NCBI RefSeq assembly: GCF_010104355.1
Contig: NZ_CP044972.1
Span: 2,356,001 to 2,420,000 of the forward strand
Direction: 5' to 3'
DNA from: Hydrogenophaga sp. PBL-H3
GTDB lineage: Bacteria > Pseudomonadota > Gammaproteobacteria > Burkholderiales > Burkholderiaceae_C
Length of the DNA stretch: 64,000 bases
The notes below the pieces were generated by a model, which saw only the letters and a list, made by a program, of their open reading frames with translations, searched no databases and was not told the DNA's origin. This document shows positions 39,234 through 48,679 of this stretch, in pieces. The position numbers were made by a program, and so were the translations under genes. Every line of letters begins with the position of its first letter. The first letter of the stretch is position 1.

Positions 39234-41093
39234 TCAGTCCCTTCGGGGTGGAGCAGACCACCAGGTGTCAATGGCCCAGACTTCACCGGATGCGTACGGC
39301 GGCATGTCTTTCGGTCTCGCTAGCCGCCACGCGTTGTATGCCATGCGGTGTGTCGTGGCCGACCACTGCGGGATCAGCACATGGCTGTGGGTGATGGCGC
39401 GGTCCAGTGCGCGGCAGGCGGCCAGGAACTCGGACTGTGTGGCCGCTTCGATCATGCGTTCGATCAAGGCGTCCACCGCCGGGCTGGCCATGCCGGTGTG
39501 GTTGCCCGAATCCTCGGTCTTGGCGGCCTGGCTGCCGAACAGGTCGGCGTATTCAGCGCCCGGGTTGTTGGTGCCGCCGTAGGCCAGCGAAACAATGTCG
39601 AAATCGAAGCTGCGCAGGCGCTGCTGGTACAGCGCGAAATCCACCGGCCGGAACTTGAGTTCGACGCCGAGTTTGACCAGGTTGCGGATCCAGGGCGTGA
39701 CCACGCGGGCGCCGGTCTCGTTGCTGTCGAGGTACTCGATCACCATGGCCTTGCCCTGCGCGTTGCGCAACTGGCCGCCCTGCACCGTCCACCCCGCTTC
39801 GCGCAGCAAGGCCTGGGCGCGCTTGAGGTTGCCGCGAAGGGAGCTCGCACCATCGGTGCGCGGCGCCGCGTACACGGGGCCGAACACAGCCGGCGGCAAC
39901 TGCTTGCGCCAGGGCTCCAGCAAGGCCAGCTCTTCGGGAGAGGGTGTGCCCTGCGGCGAACAGTCGGTGTTGCCGAACAGGCCCTGCACACGCTGGTAGG
40001 CGTTGTAGAACATCTGGCGGTTCATCCACTCGTAGTCCATCGCCAGGCCCAGCGCCTCGCGCACGCGAATGTCATTCAGCGGCGGGCGTCGCGTGTTGAG
40101 CACATAGCTCTGGAAGCCGGTGGGCAATCGGTGCGTGAACTCGCCCTTGACGAGCTCGCCGGTATCGAACCGTTTTCCGTTGACGCGGCGTGCCCAGTCT
40201 CCCGCCGAGAAGAAACGCATGAGATCGAATTCGCCGGCCTTCAGGGCTTCGAGCTTGGCGGTGTTGTCCTTGTAGATCTTGACGACGATGCGGTCGAAGT
40301 TGGCGGTGCCGCGGCGCACTGGCAGGTCGCGTGCCCAGTAGGCGGGGTCGCGCACGTAGGTGATGTCCTTGCCGAACTCGACGGGTCCGATTTTGTAAGG
40401 CCCGCTGCCGATGGGAATGTCGGTCACGACCTGGTCGAATGTTTTGCGTTGGCCGGTCTTGGGGTCCACCGCATTGCCCCAGGCCCGGCTGAACACCGGC
40501 AGGCCGCCCACGGTAAGTGGCAGTTCGCGGTTGGGTTTCTTGAAGCGGTAGCGCACGACTCGCTCGCCCAGCACGTCCAGCCCGGCCACGTCCTGCAACA
40601 CGGTCTTGAAGGCCGGCGAGGTGTGCGGCCCCATGAGGGTGTCAAAGCTGTGTTTCACGTCGGCGGCGAGCACTGGGTCGCCGTTGTGAAAGCGTGCGGT
40701 GTCGCGCAGTTTGAACGTGACCGACAGGCCATCGGGCGCGGTGCTCACGTCATCGGCCAGCAGCCCGTAGGCTGCGCCGTTTTCATCCAGCGCGCCGGTG
40801 AGCAGGGAATCGAACATCAGGTCCGACAGGTAGGCCGGTGCACTGCCGCGCAGGGTGAACGGGTTGTATTTGTCGAAGGTGGAAAGCCGCAGGTTGCTCA
40901 CCAGGCGCAACTCACCGCCCTTGGGTGCGGTCGGGTTGACGTAGTCGAAATGGGTGAATCCGTCGGGGTACTTGAGCTTGCCCCAAAGCGCATAACCGTG
41001 GGCTGCCCAACCCAGTGGGCTACAGAGCATCAGCAAGGCGGCCAGGGACGTCGAGACGAGTCGGTGACCGGGGCGGATGCGGGGGAAGTGCAT
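39234..41093 (-). CDS. yejA: Periplasmic oligopeptide-binding protein (YejA-like)
   Basis: 619 aa, SBP_bac_5 family. Signal peptide (VSTSLAALLMLCSPLGWAAHG, cleavage about residue 31). YejA-type features: HGYALWGKLKYPDGFTHFDYVNPTAPKGGEL at the mature start, RGSAPAYLSDLMFDSLL and the strand pair RFHNGDPVLAADVKHSFDTL. First gene of the yejABEF unit. It starts only 38 bp from the divergent fabI, so the promoters of both genes must overlap or lie inside the opposite gene. Confidence 0.9.
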   Translation of the reverse strand: MHFPRIRPGHRLVSTSLAALLMLCSPLGWAAHGYALWGKLKYPDGFTHFDYVNPTAPKGGELRLVSNLRLSTFDKYNPFTLRGSAPAYLSDLMFDSLLTGALDENGAAYGLLADDVSTAPDGLSVTFKLRDTARFHNGDPVLAADVKHSFDTLMGPHTSPAFKTVLQDVAGLDVLGERVVRYRFKKPNRELPLTVGGLPVFSRAWGNAVDPKTGQRKTFDQVVTDIPIGSGPYKIGPVEFGKDITYVRDPAYWARDLPVRRGTANFDRIVVKIYKDNTAKLEALKAGEFDLMRFFSAGDWARRVNGKRFDTGELVKGEFTHRLPTGFQSYVLNTRRPPLNDIRVREALGLAMDYEWMNRQMFYNAYQRVQGLFGNTDCSPQGTPSPEELALLEPWRKQLPPAVFGPVYAAPRTDGASSLRGNLKRAQALLREAGWTVQGGQLRNAQGKAMVIEYLDSNETGARVVTPWIRNLVKLGVELKFRPVDFALYQQRLRSFDFDIVSLAYGGTNNPGAEYADLFGSQAAKTEDSGNHTGMASPAVDALIERMIEAATQSEFLAACRALDRAITHSHVLIPQWSATTHRMAYNAWRLARPKDMPPYASGEVWAIDTWWSAPPRRD

Positions 41094-41131
41094 GCGACAA
41101 TTCTGAAGGATTTTTCATTGGAGACTGAAAC

Positions 41132-41929
41132 ATGGGTTTTCTCACCGGCAAGAAATTGCTGATCACGGGCGTGCTGTCCAACCGATCCATCGCCTACGGC
41201 ATCGCCAGGGCCTGCCATCAACAAGGGGCAGAGCTTGCATTCAGCTATGTCGGGGAGCGCTTCAAGGACCGCATCACCGAGTTCGCTGCCGACTTCAACT
41301 CCCAACTCATCTTTGACTGCGACGTGGGTGACGACGCGCAAATCGACAAGCTGTTTGCCGACCTTTCCCTGGTCTGGCCCAAGTTCGACGGCTTCGTGCA
41401 CAGCATCGGCTTCGCCCCACGCGAAGCCATCGCCGGTGACTTTCTTGACGGCCTCAGCCGCGAGAATTTCCGCATCGCGCACGACATCAGTGCCTACAGC
41501 TTCCCGGCCATGGCCAAGGCCGCGCTGCCCATGCTCAACGACAAGTCGGCCCTGCTCACCCTCACCTACCTCGGTGCCCTGCGCGCCGTGCCCAACTACA
41601 ACACCATGGGCCTGGCCAAAGCCAGCTTGGAAGCCTCGGTGCGCTACCTGGCCGAATCACTCGGCCCCAAGGGCATGCGCGTGAATGGCATCAGTGCCGG
41701 CCCCATCAAGACGCTGGCGGCCAGCGGCATCAAGGACTTCGGCAAGCTGCTGGGCATGGTGGCCAGCGCCTCGCCGATCCGACGCAACGTCACCATTGAA
41801 GACGTGGGCAACGTGGCCGCCTTCCTGCTGAGCGACCTGGCTGGCGGCGTGACCGCCGAAATCACCTATGTGGACGGTGGCTACAGCCACACCACGGGCG
41901 TGAGCCGCGACAGTGACGCGCTGAGCTGA
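41132..41929 (+). CDS. fabI: Enoyl-[acyl-carrier-protein] reductase (NADH) FabI
   Basis: 265 aa, short-chain dehydrogenase fold with the FabI-type cofactor motif [13 protein letters not shown], and the active-site Tyr/Lys arrangement in [28 protein letters not shown]. Reduces trans-2-enoyl-ACP in the last step of fatty-acid elongation; it is the triclosan target in other bacteria. The GGAG Shine-Dalgarno lies 8 nt before ATG. Confidence 0.96.
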   Translation: MGFLTGKKLLITGVLSNRSIAYGIARACHQQGAELAFSYVGERFKDRITEFAADFNSQLIFDCDVGDDAQIDKLFADLSLVWPKFDGFVHSIGFAPREAIAGDFLDGLSRENFRIAHDISAYSFPAMAKAALPMLNDKSALLTLTYLGALRAVPNYNTMGLAKASLEASVRYLAESLGPKGMRVNGISAGPIKTLAASGIKDFGKLLGMVASASPIRRNVTIEDVGNVAAFLLSDLAGGVTAEITYVDGGYSHTTGVSRDSDALS

Positions 41930-41952
41930 TCCCAAGCCTGCGGCAGCCAGCA

Positions 41953-41976
41953 AAAAGGCCCCACGAGGGGCCTTTT
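41953..41976. terminator. Bidirectional terminator between fabI and the decarboxylase gene
   Basis: AAAAGGCCCC, loop ACGA, GGGGCCTTTT. The A and T runs on both sides make it work in both directions, ending fabI on the plus strand and the PLP decarboxylase on the minus strand. Confidence 0.88.
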
Positions 41977-41996
41977 GCTTTCAGACGCAGAGGCCT

Positions 41997-44279
41997 TCAG
42001 GCCTTCACGCAATCGGCGAAGTAGCGCTTCTTGCCGTCGTCCCCCACCATCTCCACGAGGCCGTGGATGTCGGTTTCGAAGCCCGGGCACTGGGCGTTGA
42101 ACTCGCGCGCGAACTTGAGGTAATCCACGATCTTTTTGTTGAACACTTCGCCCGGGATCAGCAGCGGAATGCCTGGCGGATACGGCGTGACCAGGCTGGT
42201 GGTGATGCGGCCTTCGAGCTCGTCGATCGGCACACGCTCGGTGGTGCGCTGCGCGATGTGCGCGAAGGCGTCGGTCGGTTTCATGGCCGGCGTGAGGTCG
42301 CTCAGGTACATCTCGGTGGTGAGGCGGGCGATGTCGTAGCGGGCGTAGAGCTCGTGCACATGCTGGCACAGGTCGCGCAGACCCATCTGCTCGTAGCGCG
42401 GGTGCTTCTGGCAGAACTCGGGCAGGATGCGCCACATCGGCTGGTTCTTGGCGTAGTCGTCCTTGAACTGTTGCAGCGCGGTCAGCAGCGTGTTCCAGCG
42501 GCCTTTGGTGATGCCGATGGTGAACATGATGAAGAAGCTGTACAGGCCGGTCTTCTCCACCACCACGCCGTGCTCTGCGAGGAACTTGGTGACGATGGAC
42601 GCGGGAATGCCCTCGGGCTCGAAGCGGCCGTCCAGGTTCAGGCCCGGCGTGACGATGGTCGCCTTGATCGGGTCGAGCATGTTGAAGCCCGGCGCCATGT
42701 CGCCAAAGCCGTGCCATTCCTTGGCCGTGGCCTGTGAGCCCGCCGGGTCGGGGTTGAGCACCCAGTCGATGGCTTCACCCATGCCCTCCTCGGCCAGGTC
42801 GTCGGGGCCCCAGACCTTGAACCACCAGTCGTCGTCGCCGAACTCGGCGTCAATCTTGCGCATGGCGCGGCGGAAATCGAGCGCTTCAAAAATGCTCTCT
42901 TCCACCAGCGCCTTGCCGCCGGGCGGCTCCATCATGGCCGCCGCCACGTCGCAGCTGGCGATGATCGCGTACTGCGGGCTGGTGCTGGTGTGCATCAGGT
43001 AGGCCTCGTTGAAGAGGTGGCGGTCGAGCTTGACGTTCTGCGAGTCCTGCACCAGCACATGGCTGGCCTGGCTGATGCCGGCCAGCAGCTTGTGGATGGA
43101 CTGCGTGGCGTACACCACGGACTCCAGCGGCCGCGCGCGCTTCTTGCCCATGGCGTGGAAGTTGCCATAGAACGGGTGGAAGGCCGCGTGCGGCAGCCAG
43201 GCTTCGTCGAAGTGCAGGTTGGCCACGTAACCGTCGAGCATCTGCTTGATCGCCTCGGTGTTGTAGAGCACGCCGTCGTAGGTGGACTGGGTGAGCGTGA
43301 GCACACGCGGCTTGACGGCGTCGGCGTCCACGCCGGCGAGCAGCGGGTTGGCGCGGATCTTGGCCTTGATGGCGTCGATCTCGAACTCGCTTTGCGGGAT
43401 CGGGCCGATGATGCCGTAGTGGTTGCGCGTGGGCTTCAAGAAGACGGGGATCGCGCCCGTCATGATGATGCTGTGCAGGATGGACTTGTGGCAGTTGCGA
43501 TCGACCACCACCACGTCGCCCGGCGCCACCGTGTGGTGCCAGACCATCTTGTTGCTGGTGCTGGTGCCGTTGGTCACGAAGAAACAATGGTCGGCATTGA
43601 AGATGCGCGCGGCGTTTCGCTCGCTCGCGCCAATGGCGCCGTTGTGGTCGAGCAACTGGCCGAGTTCTTCCACCGCATTGCACACGTCGGCGCGCAGCAT
43701 GTTCTCGCCAAAGAACTGGTGGAACATCTGTCCCACCGGGCTCTTCAGGAACGCCACGCCGCCCGAATGGCCCGGGCAGTGCCAGGAATACGAGCCGTCC
43801 TCGGCGTAGTCGAGCAGGGCTTTGAAGAACGGCGGCTGGATGCCTTCGAGGTAGCTCTTGGCCTCGCGGATGATGTGACGCGCCACGAACTCCGGGGTGT
43901 CCTCGAACATGTGGATGAAGCCGTGCAGCTCGCGCAGGATGTCGTTGGGCAGATGCCGGCTGGTCTTGGTCTCGCCGTAGATGTAGATCGGCACGTCCGA
44001 GTTCTTGCGCCGCACCTCGTCGATGAAGTTGCGCAGGTTCAGCACCACGGGGTCGAGGTCGGCACCGTGGCTGAACTCCTCATCGTCGATCGACAGGATG
44101 AAGGCACTGGCGCGGCTCTGCTGCTGGGCGAACTGGCTCATGTCCCCATAGCTGGTCACACCGACGACCTCGAAGCCCTCGGCCTCGATGGCCTGCGCCA
44201 GCGCGCGAATACCCAGACCCGAGGTGTTTTCGGAGCGGAAATCCTCGTCGATGATGACGATGGGAAAGCGAAATTTCAT
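41997..44279 (-). CDS. Arginine/lysine/ornithine decarboxylase (fold-I PLP enzyme)
   Basis: 760 aa, three-part layout of the biodegradative decarboxylases: N-terminal receiver-like wing domain (VIIDEDFRSENTSGLGIRALAQAIE), PLP domain with SWHCPGHSGGVAF, FVTNGTSTSNKMV and the Schiff-base Lys in ATQSIHKLLAGISQASH, and C-terminal domain with LVTPYPPGIPLLIPGE. YLMHTSTSPQYAIIASCDVAAAMM is close to arginine-type (AdiA) enzymes, but substrate choice among Arg, Lys and Orn cannot be fixed by eye. Probable roles are acid resistance or polyamine synthesis. There is no antiporter gene next to it. Monocistronic; terminator behind. Confidence 0.9.
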   Translation of the reverse strand: MKFRFPIVIIDEDFRSENTSGLGIRALAQAIEAEGFEVVGVTSYGDMSQFAQQQSRASAFILSIDDEEFSHGADLDPVVLNLRNFIDEVRRKNSDVPIYIYGETKTSRHLPNDILRELHGFIHMFEDTPEFVARHIIREAKSYLEGIQPPFFKALLDYAEDGSYSWHCPGHSGGVAFLKSPVGQMFHQFFGENMLRADVCNAVEELGQLLDHNGAIGASERNAARIFNADHCFFVTNGTSTSNKMVWHHTVAPGDVVVVDRNCHKSILHSIIMTGAIPVFLKPTRNHYGIIGPIPQSEFEIDAIKAKIRANPLLAGVDADAVKPRVLTLTQSTYDGVLYNTEAIKQMLDGYVANLHFDEAWLPHAAFHPFYGNFHAMGKKRARPLESVVYATQSIHKLLAGISQASHVLVQDSQNVKLDRHLFNEAYLMHTSTSPQYAIIASCDVAAAMMEPPGGKALVEESIFEALDFRRAMRKIDAEFGDDDWWFKVWGPDDLAEEGMGEAIDWVLNPDPAGSQATAKEWHGFGDMAPGFNMLDPIKATIVTPGLNLDGRFEPEGIPASIVTKFLAEHGVVVEKTGLYSFFIMFTIGITKGRWNTLLTALQQFKDDYAKNQPMWRILPEFCQKHPRYEQMGLRDLCQHVHELYARYDIARLTTEMYLSDLTPAMKPTDAFAHIAQRTTERVPIDELEGRITTSLVTPYPPGIPLLIPGEVFNKKIVDYLKFAREFNAQCPGFETDIHGLVEMVGDDGKKRYFADCVKA

Positions 44280-44507
44280 GAAATTCTCCAGCCGCGGGCG
44301 CGGCCATCAGGCAAAAGTAAGCAGGCAGCGAAAGCGCCCTTGATGGCAAAGCAGGCGCGAAGTGTACGGACAACGTGTGTCCGCGCTCTGGCGCCGCACG
44401 GCATTTGCCGCAGAATGTGGCGCTGGTCCTACAAACGCCGCAACCGGCCAAGGGCCAAAGGCGATCACGCAGGCCAGTCGCAGTCGATCAACAAAGTGGG
44501 AGCATGC

Positions 44508-44933
44508 ATGTCGGATTCAACATTGTGGTGGTTGTTGGCGGGTTCCACCGTCGCGCTGGAGCTGTTCACGGGCACCTTTTACCTGCTCATGCTGGCCGTG
44601 GGCATGGTGGCGGGCGCGCTCGCCGCCCACGCCGGCCTTGGCATGGCCGCACAACTGACCGCAGCCGCCATCACCGGTTCGGCCGCGGTGGTGGCTTGGT
44701 ATTTCGTCAAGAAACGGCGCGCCACCGACCCTTCCGTGCGGGCCATGCGCAGCGTGAACCTGGATGTGGGCGAAATCCTGCAGATCGACGAATGGAACGC
44801 CGATGGCACGGCCAGCGTCAAATACCGAGGTGCCCAATGGACCGTGATCCAGCGTCCGGGCAACTCCCCAACGCCCGGGACCTACCGCGTTGCCGAGTTG
44901 GTGGGAAGCCGCCTGCTGGTCGACAAGGTTTGA
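44508..44933 (+). CDS. NfeD family membrane protein
   Basis: 141 aa from MSDSTLWWLLAGSTVALELF, GGGAG 5-9 nt upstream. Two to three hydrophobic helices, then a soluble OB-fold domain (SVNLDVGEILQIDEWNADGTASVKYRGAQWTV). NfeD proteins are partners of SPFH proteins in the membrane; here the SPFH gene follows 75 bp downstream on the same strand, the usual pairing. Confidence 0.88.
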   Translation: MSDSTLWWLLAGSTVALELFTGTFYLLMLAVGMVAGALAAHAGLGMAAQLTAAAITGSAAVVAWYFVKKRRATDPSVRAMRSVNLDVGEILQIDEWNADGTASVKYRGAQWTVIQRPGNSPTPGTYRVAELVGSRLLVDKV

Positions 44934-45008
44934 CGCCCAAATTCGACACACGCTTGCGCTAACCTCCCCCGTCCACCTTCCAACAACTTCGCCGAGAGCC
45001 TGCCCGCC

Positions 45009-45923
45009 ATGGAAATCGCCATCCTGCTGATCATCGTTGCCGCCATCTTCATCACGCGCTCCGTCAAAGTGGTGCCGCAGCAAAACGCCTGGGTGGTCGA
45101 ACGACTGGGCAAATACAACACCGCTCTGGCGCCCGGCCTGAATTTTCTGGTCCCATTCATCGACAAGGTGGCCTACAAACACAGCCTGAAGGAGATCCCG
45201 CTGGACGTGCCCAGCCAGGTCTGCATCACGCGTGACAACACCCAGCTGCAGGTTGACGGCATTCTGTATTTCCAGGTCACCGACCCCATGCGCGCCAGCT
45301 ACGGCTCGTCCAATTACATCGTTGCCGTGACCCAGCTGGCCCAGACATCATTGCGTTCGGTCATCGGCAAACTGGAACTCGACAAGACCTTCGAGGAGCG
45401 CGACATCATCAATGCACAGGTGGTGCACGCCATCGACGAGGCTGCGCTGAACTGGGGTGTGAAGGTGCTGCGCTATGAGATCAAGGACCTCACACCACCC
45501 AAGGAGATCCTGCTGGCCATGCAGGCGCAGATCACGGCCGAGCGTGAGAAACGTGCCCTGATCGCCGCCTCCGAAGGCCGTCGCCAAGAGCAGATCAACA
45601 TCGCCACCGGCGAGCGCGAAGCCTTCATTGCCCGCTCCGAAGGCGAGAAGCAAGCCGAGATCAACAACGCACAAGGCGAGGCCTCCGCCATTCTGGCCGT
45701 GGCCGAAGCCACCGCCGAGGCCATCCGAGTGGTCGCCGAAGCCATCCGCCAACCCGGTGGACAGGAAGCCGTGCAGCTGAAAGTGGCAGAGCGCGCTGTG
45801 GATGCCTATGCCAAGGTCGCAGCTGATGCCACCACCACGCTGATCGTGCCGAGCAACATGACCGAAGTGTCGGCCTTGATTGCTTCGGCCATGAAGATGG
45901 TCGGCGCCAGCAAAACCAACTGA
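45009..45923 (+). CDS. SPFH/Band 7 (stomatin/QmcA-like) membrane protein
   Basis: 304 aa: N-terminal hairpin/helix (MEIAILLIIVAAIFITRSV), SPFH domain with VVPQQNAWVVERLGKYNTALAPGLNFLVPFID, then a heptad-rich Ala/Glu coiled coil (ITAEREKRALIAASEGRRQEQINIATGEREAF, about 175-235) and a C-terminal hydrophobic part. Such proteins form large ring assemblies on membranes and regulate proteases and lipid domains. Functions with the NfeD protein encoded just upstream. Confidence 0.92.
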   Translation: MEIAILLIIVAAIFITRSVKVVPQQNAWVVERLGKYNTALAPGLNFLVPFIDKVAYKHSLKEIPLDVPSQVCITRDNTQLQVDGILYFQVTDPMRASYGSSNYIVAVTQLAQTSLRSVIGKLELDKTFEERDIINAQVVHAIDEAALNWGVKVLRYEIKDLTPPKEILLAMQAQITAEREKRALIAASEGRRQEQINIATGEREAFIARSEGEKQAEINNAQGEASAILAVAEATAEAIRVVAEAIRQPGGQEAVQLKVAERAVDAYAKVAADATTTLIVPSNMTEVSALIASAMKMVGASKTN

Positions 45924-45947
45924 CCCCCCACCCTCGCCGAGACGACC

Positions 45948-46340
45948 ATGACCCTCGCTCGCAACGTACTCGGCAGCGAACTGCTGCCCTGCTCCTACGA
46001 CCCACTCACTGGTTTCTACCGGGACGGTTGCTGCGAGACCGGCCCCGATGACCACGGCACCCACGTGGTGTGTGCTCGTGTCACCGCGCAGTTTCTTGAT
46101 TTCTCGCGCGAACGCGGCAACGACCTGAGCACGCCCCGGCCCGAGTGGCGGTTTGCTGGCCTCAAGCCCGGCGACCGCTGGTGCGTCTGCGTGCAGCGAT
46201 GGCTGGAAGCCCTGCAAGCCGGCTCAGCCCCGCCCGTCGTGCTGGAGAGCACCAACGCGACCACGCTGCAATACGTGAAGCTGGAGGTCTTGCAACAACA
46301 TGCGTGGCACAAGACGGCCGACGGCAGCCCGACCAACTGA
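45948..46340 (+). CDS. DUF2237 family protein
   Basis: 130 aa; conserved motifs TGFYRDGCCETGPDDHGTHVVCARVTAQFLDFS, GDRWCVCVQRW and the end TLQYVKLEVLQQHAW identify DUF2237. The cluster of conserved Cys, His and Asp residues suggests metal or cofactor binding. Function unknown. Starts 24 bp after the SPFH gene. Confidence 0.88.
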   Translation: MTLARNVLGSELLPCSYDPLTGFYRDGCCETGPDDHGTHVVCARVTAQFLDFSRERGNDLSTPRPEWRFAGLKPGDRWCVCVQRWLEALQAGSAPPVVLESTNATTLQYVKLEVLQQHAWHKTADGSPTN

Positions 46341-46358
46341 GCCGACCAGCGAGGCTGC

Positions 46359-46364
46359 TACAAT
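46359..46364 (+). promoter_or_regulatory. Candidate -10 box of tRNA-Ser
   Basis: TACAAT lies 12 bp upstream of the mature tRNA 5' end region. No good TTGACA-like element is found 17 bp further upstream, so the promoter may be weak or the tRNA may be read from the preceding genes. Confidence 0.4.
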
Positions 46365-46376
46365 CGAAGGCTTCGC

Positions 46377-46466
<90 letters not shown>

Positions 46467-46476
46467 GGGATCAAGA

Positions 46477-46504
46477 AAAAAACGGGCCTCACGGCCCGTT
46501 TTTC
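46477..46504 (+). terminator. Terminator behind tRNA-Ser
   Basis: AACGGGCC (46481-46488), loop TCAC, GGCCCGTT (46493-46500), then T run to 46504; A run in front makes it usable in both directions. Confidence 0.88.
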
Positions 46505-46649
46505 ATTTCTGCTTTCTTTGCTGACTGCAATGCACGGCGCCATGCAAAACTCCTGCACGCGAATCATCCGGTTTGATGCGAACCAGTTGACGGAACCGAT
46601 TGCGCTGAGCCTCGTGACGCTCCCTCAAGCCTTTATAAAAGTCGTCCAT
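46503..46649 (-). CDS. Possible small protein (48 aa), unrecognised
   Basis: ATG at 46649, product MDDFYKGLRERHEAQRNRFR and so on, basic and hydrophilic. The same frame stays open leftward from within the group II intron end (46793), so it could be the 3' remnant of a gene upstream or chance. No Shine-Dalgarno of note. It ends inside the tRNA terminator hairpin. Confidence 0.25.
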   Translation of the reverse strand: MDDFYKGLRERHEAQRNRFRQLVRIKPDDSRAGVLHGAVHCSQQRKQK

Positions 46650-46752
46650 GCGGATTGCCGGGGATCTCCGGGGGGTGTCAGGCCAATCGTACTCCGGATA
46701 GACGTATCCAGGGATCGCAAGGCAAGTTGAGCGGTTGCTCAGCGCAATCGGC

Positions 46753-48626
46753 ATAGGGGGCCTCCATATTCGGAGGCACCCCTGCCACACCACCCGGCGT
46801 GCGGGTCCGCACCGGGCGGTTCGAGAGCTTGAGGTCAGGACAGCCTTGGCATTCCCAATCGGTCGAAGTACGCAATGGTGAGTACGGTCTTGAGCAGCCG
46901 GTCACTGTTGCGCCACCAGCGGCGGCTGTTGCCAGCCACTTGTAGCGCCACGTTTTCCCTCGCCCCAAGCGCCTTGAGCTCCCGGTAGATCGGCCGCGGC
47001 CGCTTCCAGTGCTTGAGCTGGATGGCCCGCAGCCGGTGGCGCAGCCACTCATCCAGCTCTCGCCAGACTTTGGGCGTTTGCGCCATCTCGAAGTACGCCT
47101 TCCAGCCCAGCAGATAGGGCCGCAACTTCTCCACCACCTCGCCCATGCTGCGCCCGCCCGAGCGGCGTGTGAGCTGCCGCACCCGGGCCTTGAAGGTCTC
47201 CAGTGCCTTCTTTGCGACTGCACATTTGACTTCTCCTCCCTTGCTCACCCACAACGCATACCCCAGGAACTTGCGCCCGAAGGCGCTGGCCACCGCGCTC
47301 TTGGCTTCGTTGATCTGAAGCCTCAAACCGGTGTACAGCTCCCGGAGATAGGCCATCACCCGCTCCCCGGCTCGTCTGCTGCCCACGTAGACGTTGCAGT
47401 CGTCGGCGTAGCGCGCGAAGCTGTAGCCCCGGGCCTCCAGCGCCTTGTCCACATCGTCAAGCAGCACGTTGGCCAGCAGTGGCGAGAGGGGCCCACCTTG
47501 CGGCGTGCCCAGGTGGCGATCAACCACCACCCCGCCATCCATGATCCCAGCGTTCAGATAGGCCCGAACCAGCCGGATCACTCCAGCATCGTCGATGCGC
47601 TTTCTCACTCGATCGATCAGGATGTCGTGGTTGACCCGGTCGAAGAACTTCGTCAGGTCCACGTCCACCACCACGCGCTTGCCCGTTTGCACGTACGCCC
47701 GCGCGGCCTTGACCGCATCGTGCGCCCGCCTGCCCGGACGAAACCCATGGCTGTGATCGCTGAAGGTGGGGTCGATCAGGGGTTGCAGCACTTGCAGCAG
47801 TGCCTGCTGGATCAGTCGGTCCAGCACCGTGGGGATGCCCAGCTCGCGCTGGCTTCCATCCGGCTTGGGAATCATCACCTTGCGTACCGGGCTGGGCCGG
47901 TAGTGCCCTGCCAGCAGCTCTTGGCGGATGTCGGGCCAGTGCTGGCGGATCAGCTGGGCGGTTTGCTCGATGTCGAGCCCGTCCCCCCCGGCGGCACCCT
48001 TGTTGGCCCTGACCCGCTTCCAGGCGGCTTGCAGGTTCTGTCTCGTCAGCGCCACTTCCAGCAGGCCACCAGTGCCCGCCTTCGGCTGTGCCGACCCTGT
48101 GTGCGGGTGCTCAAGGAGCGGGCCGCAGGCTTCGTCGCTGATGAGATCGCGCACGGCTTCACCGTACGCTACGCCCACCCGCCCGGATCGCTCCAGCATC
48201 TGACGCATGGCCTTTGACATCTCCTTGTCCTCGCTCACTCACTCTCGTTCGGTCCTTCGCTCTTGCCTTCTGGCCTCATCGGCCCCGGCGCCAGCTACTA
48301 CGACCTATGCTGACTTCTCGCTCCGGCAGAGCCGTCTTCCTTTCAGAAACAAGGCGAGATCTCCCCAGGTAAGAACGCACACCTTCAGCGCACAACCGCC
48401 GCATCTACGTCGCCTCGCCTTTGGTCACAAGAGCTTCGTGGTTTCTGGCCCACTCGCCCTGCTCGGCAACGCCTTCTATGCGGTTCTTGTTCATCGGCTC
48501 GCGCTTTACGCTCCACGCTTCCTTCCCACGCTCGGTCGCCCTCACGCAGTTGCGCTTCACTTTGCTCACTGTGACCAGCTCGCAGCGGGACTTGCACCCG
48601 CAGGTGGGCGCCCATGCTGGGCGCAC
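46753..48626 (-). mobile_element. Group II intron, complete (about 1.87 kb)
   Basis: On the minus strand the 5' end reads GTGCGCCCAGCATGGGCGC, the classical GUGYG start with its first hairpin, followed by GGGTGCAAGTCCCGC as in domain I. The 3' end has a domain V-like hairpin (ACCGCCCGG / CCGGGTGGT around TGCGGACCCGCA with a two-base CG bulge, at about 46782-46816) and a domain VI-like stem ending CCCCCTAT at 46753. A full-length maturase lies inside. The 5' exon is the terminator hairpin of the livJ/livK-type gene, which points to a class C-like target choice. The exact 3' boundary is uncertain by a few bases. Confidence 0.85.
46835..48238 (-). CDS. ltrA: Group II intron reverse transcriptase/maturase
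   Basis: 467 aa. Reverse-transcriptase blocks: IPKPDGSQRELGIPTVLDRLIQQAL (RT1-2), HGFRPGRRAHDAV, VVVDVDLTKFFDRVNHD (RT3), GTPQGGPLSPLLANVLLDDVDKAL (RT4), catalytic YADD in FARYADDCNVYVGS (RT5), FLGY (RT7). The X/maturase domain follows (GWKAYFEMAQTPKVWRELDEWLRHRLRAIQLKHWKRP). No HNH endonuclease domain is present after it, as in introns that retro-home using nascent replication forks. The frame is intact, so the intron may still be mobile. Confidence 0.95.
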   Translation of the reverse strand: MSEDKEMSKAMRQMLERSGRVGVAYGEAVRDLISDEACGPLLEHPHTGSAQPKAGTGGLLEVALTRQNLQAAWKRVRANKGAAGGDGLDIEQTAQLIRQHWPDIRQELLAGHYRPSPVRKVMIPKPDGSQRELGIPTVLDRLIQQALLQVLQPLIDPTFSDHSHGFRPGRRAHDAVKAARAYVQTGKRVVVDVDLTKFFDRVNHDILIDRVRKRIDDAGVIRLVRAYLNAGIMDGGVVVDRHLGTPQGGPLSPLLANVLLDDVDKALEARGYSFARYADDCNVYVGSRRAGERVMAYLRELYTGLRLQINEAKSAVASAFGRKFLGYALWVSKGGEVKCAVAKKALETFKARVRQLTRRSGGRSMGEVVEKLRPYLLGWKAYFEMAQTPKVWRELDEWLRHRLRAIQLKHWKRPRPIYRELKALGARENVALQVAGNSRRWWRNSDRLLKTVLTIAYFDRLGMPRLS

Positions 48627-48636
48627 CAAAAGAAAA

Positions 48637-48660
48637 GGCCACCCGAAGGTGGCCTTTTTG
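48637..48660. terminator. Terminator of the livJ/livK-type gene; 5' exon of the intron
   Basis: GGCCACC (48637-48643), loop CGAA, GGTGGCC (48648-48654) with A and T runs on the flanks. On the minus strand it ends the binding-protein gene 20 bp after its stop; the T-rich tail TTTTCTTTTG leads directly into the first base of the group II intron. Confidence 0.87.
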
Positions 48661-48679
48661 ACACTACCGGAGCGCTGGA

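Noticed and set aside
46503..46793. 96-codon frame spanning the 3' end of the group II intron
   Set aside because: Its first part lies in intron domains V-VI; only the part from 46649 could be a gene, and that is weak.
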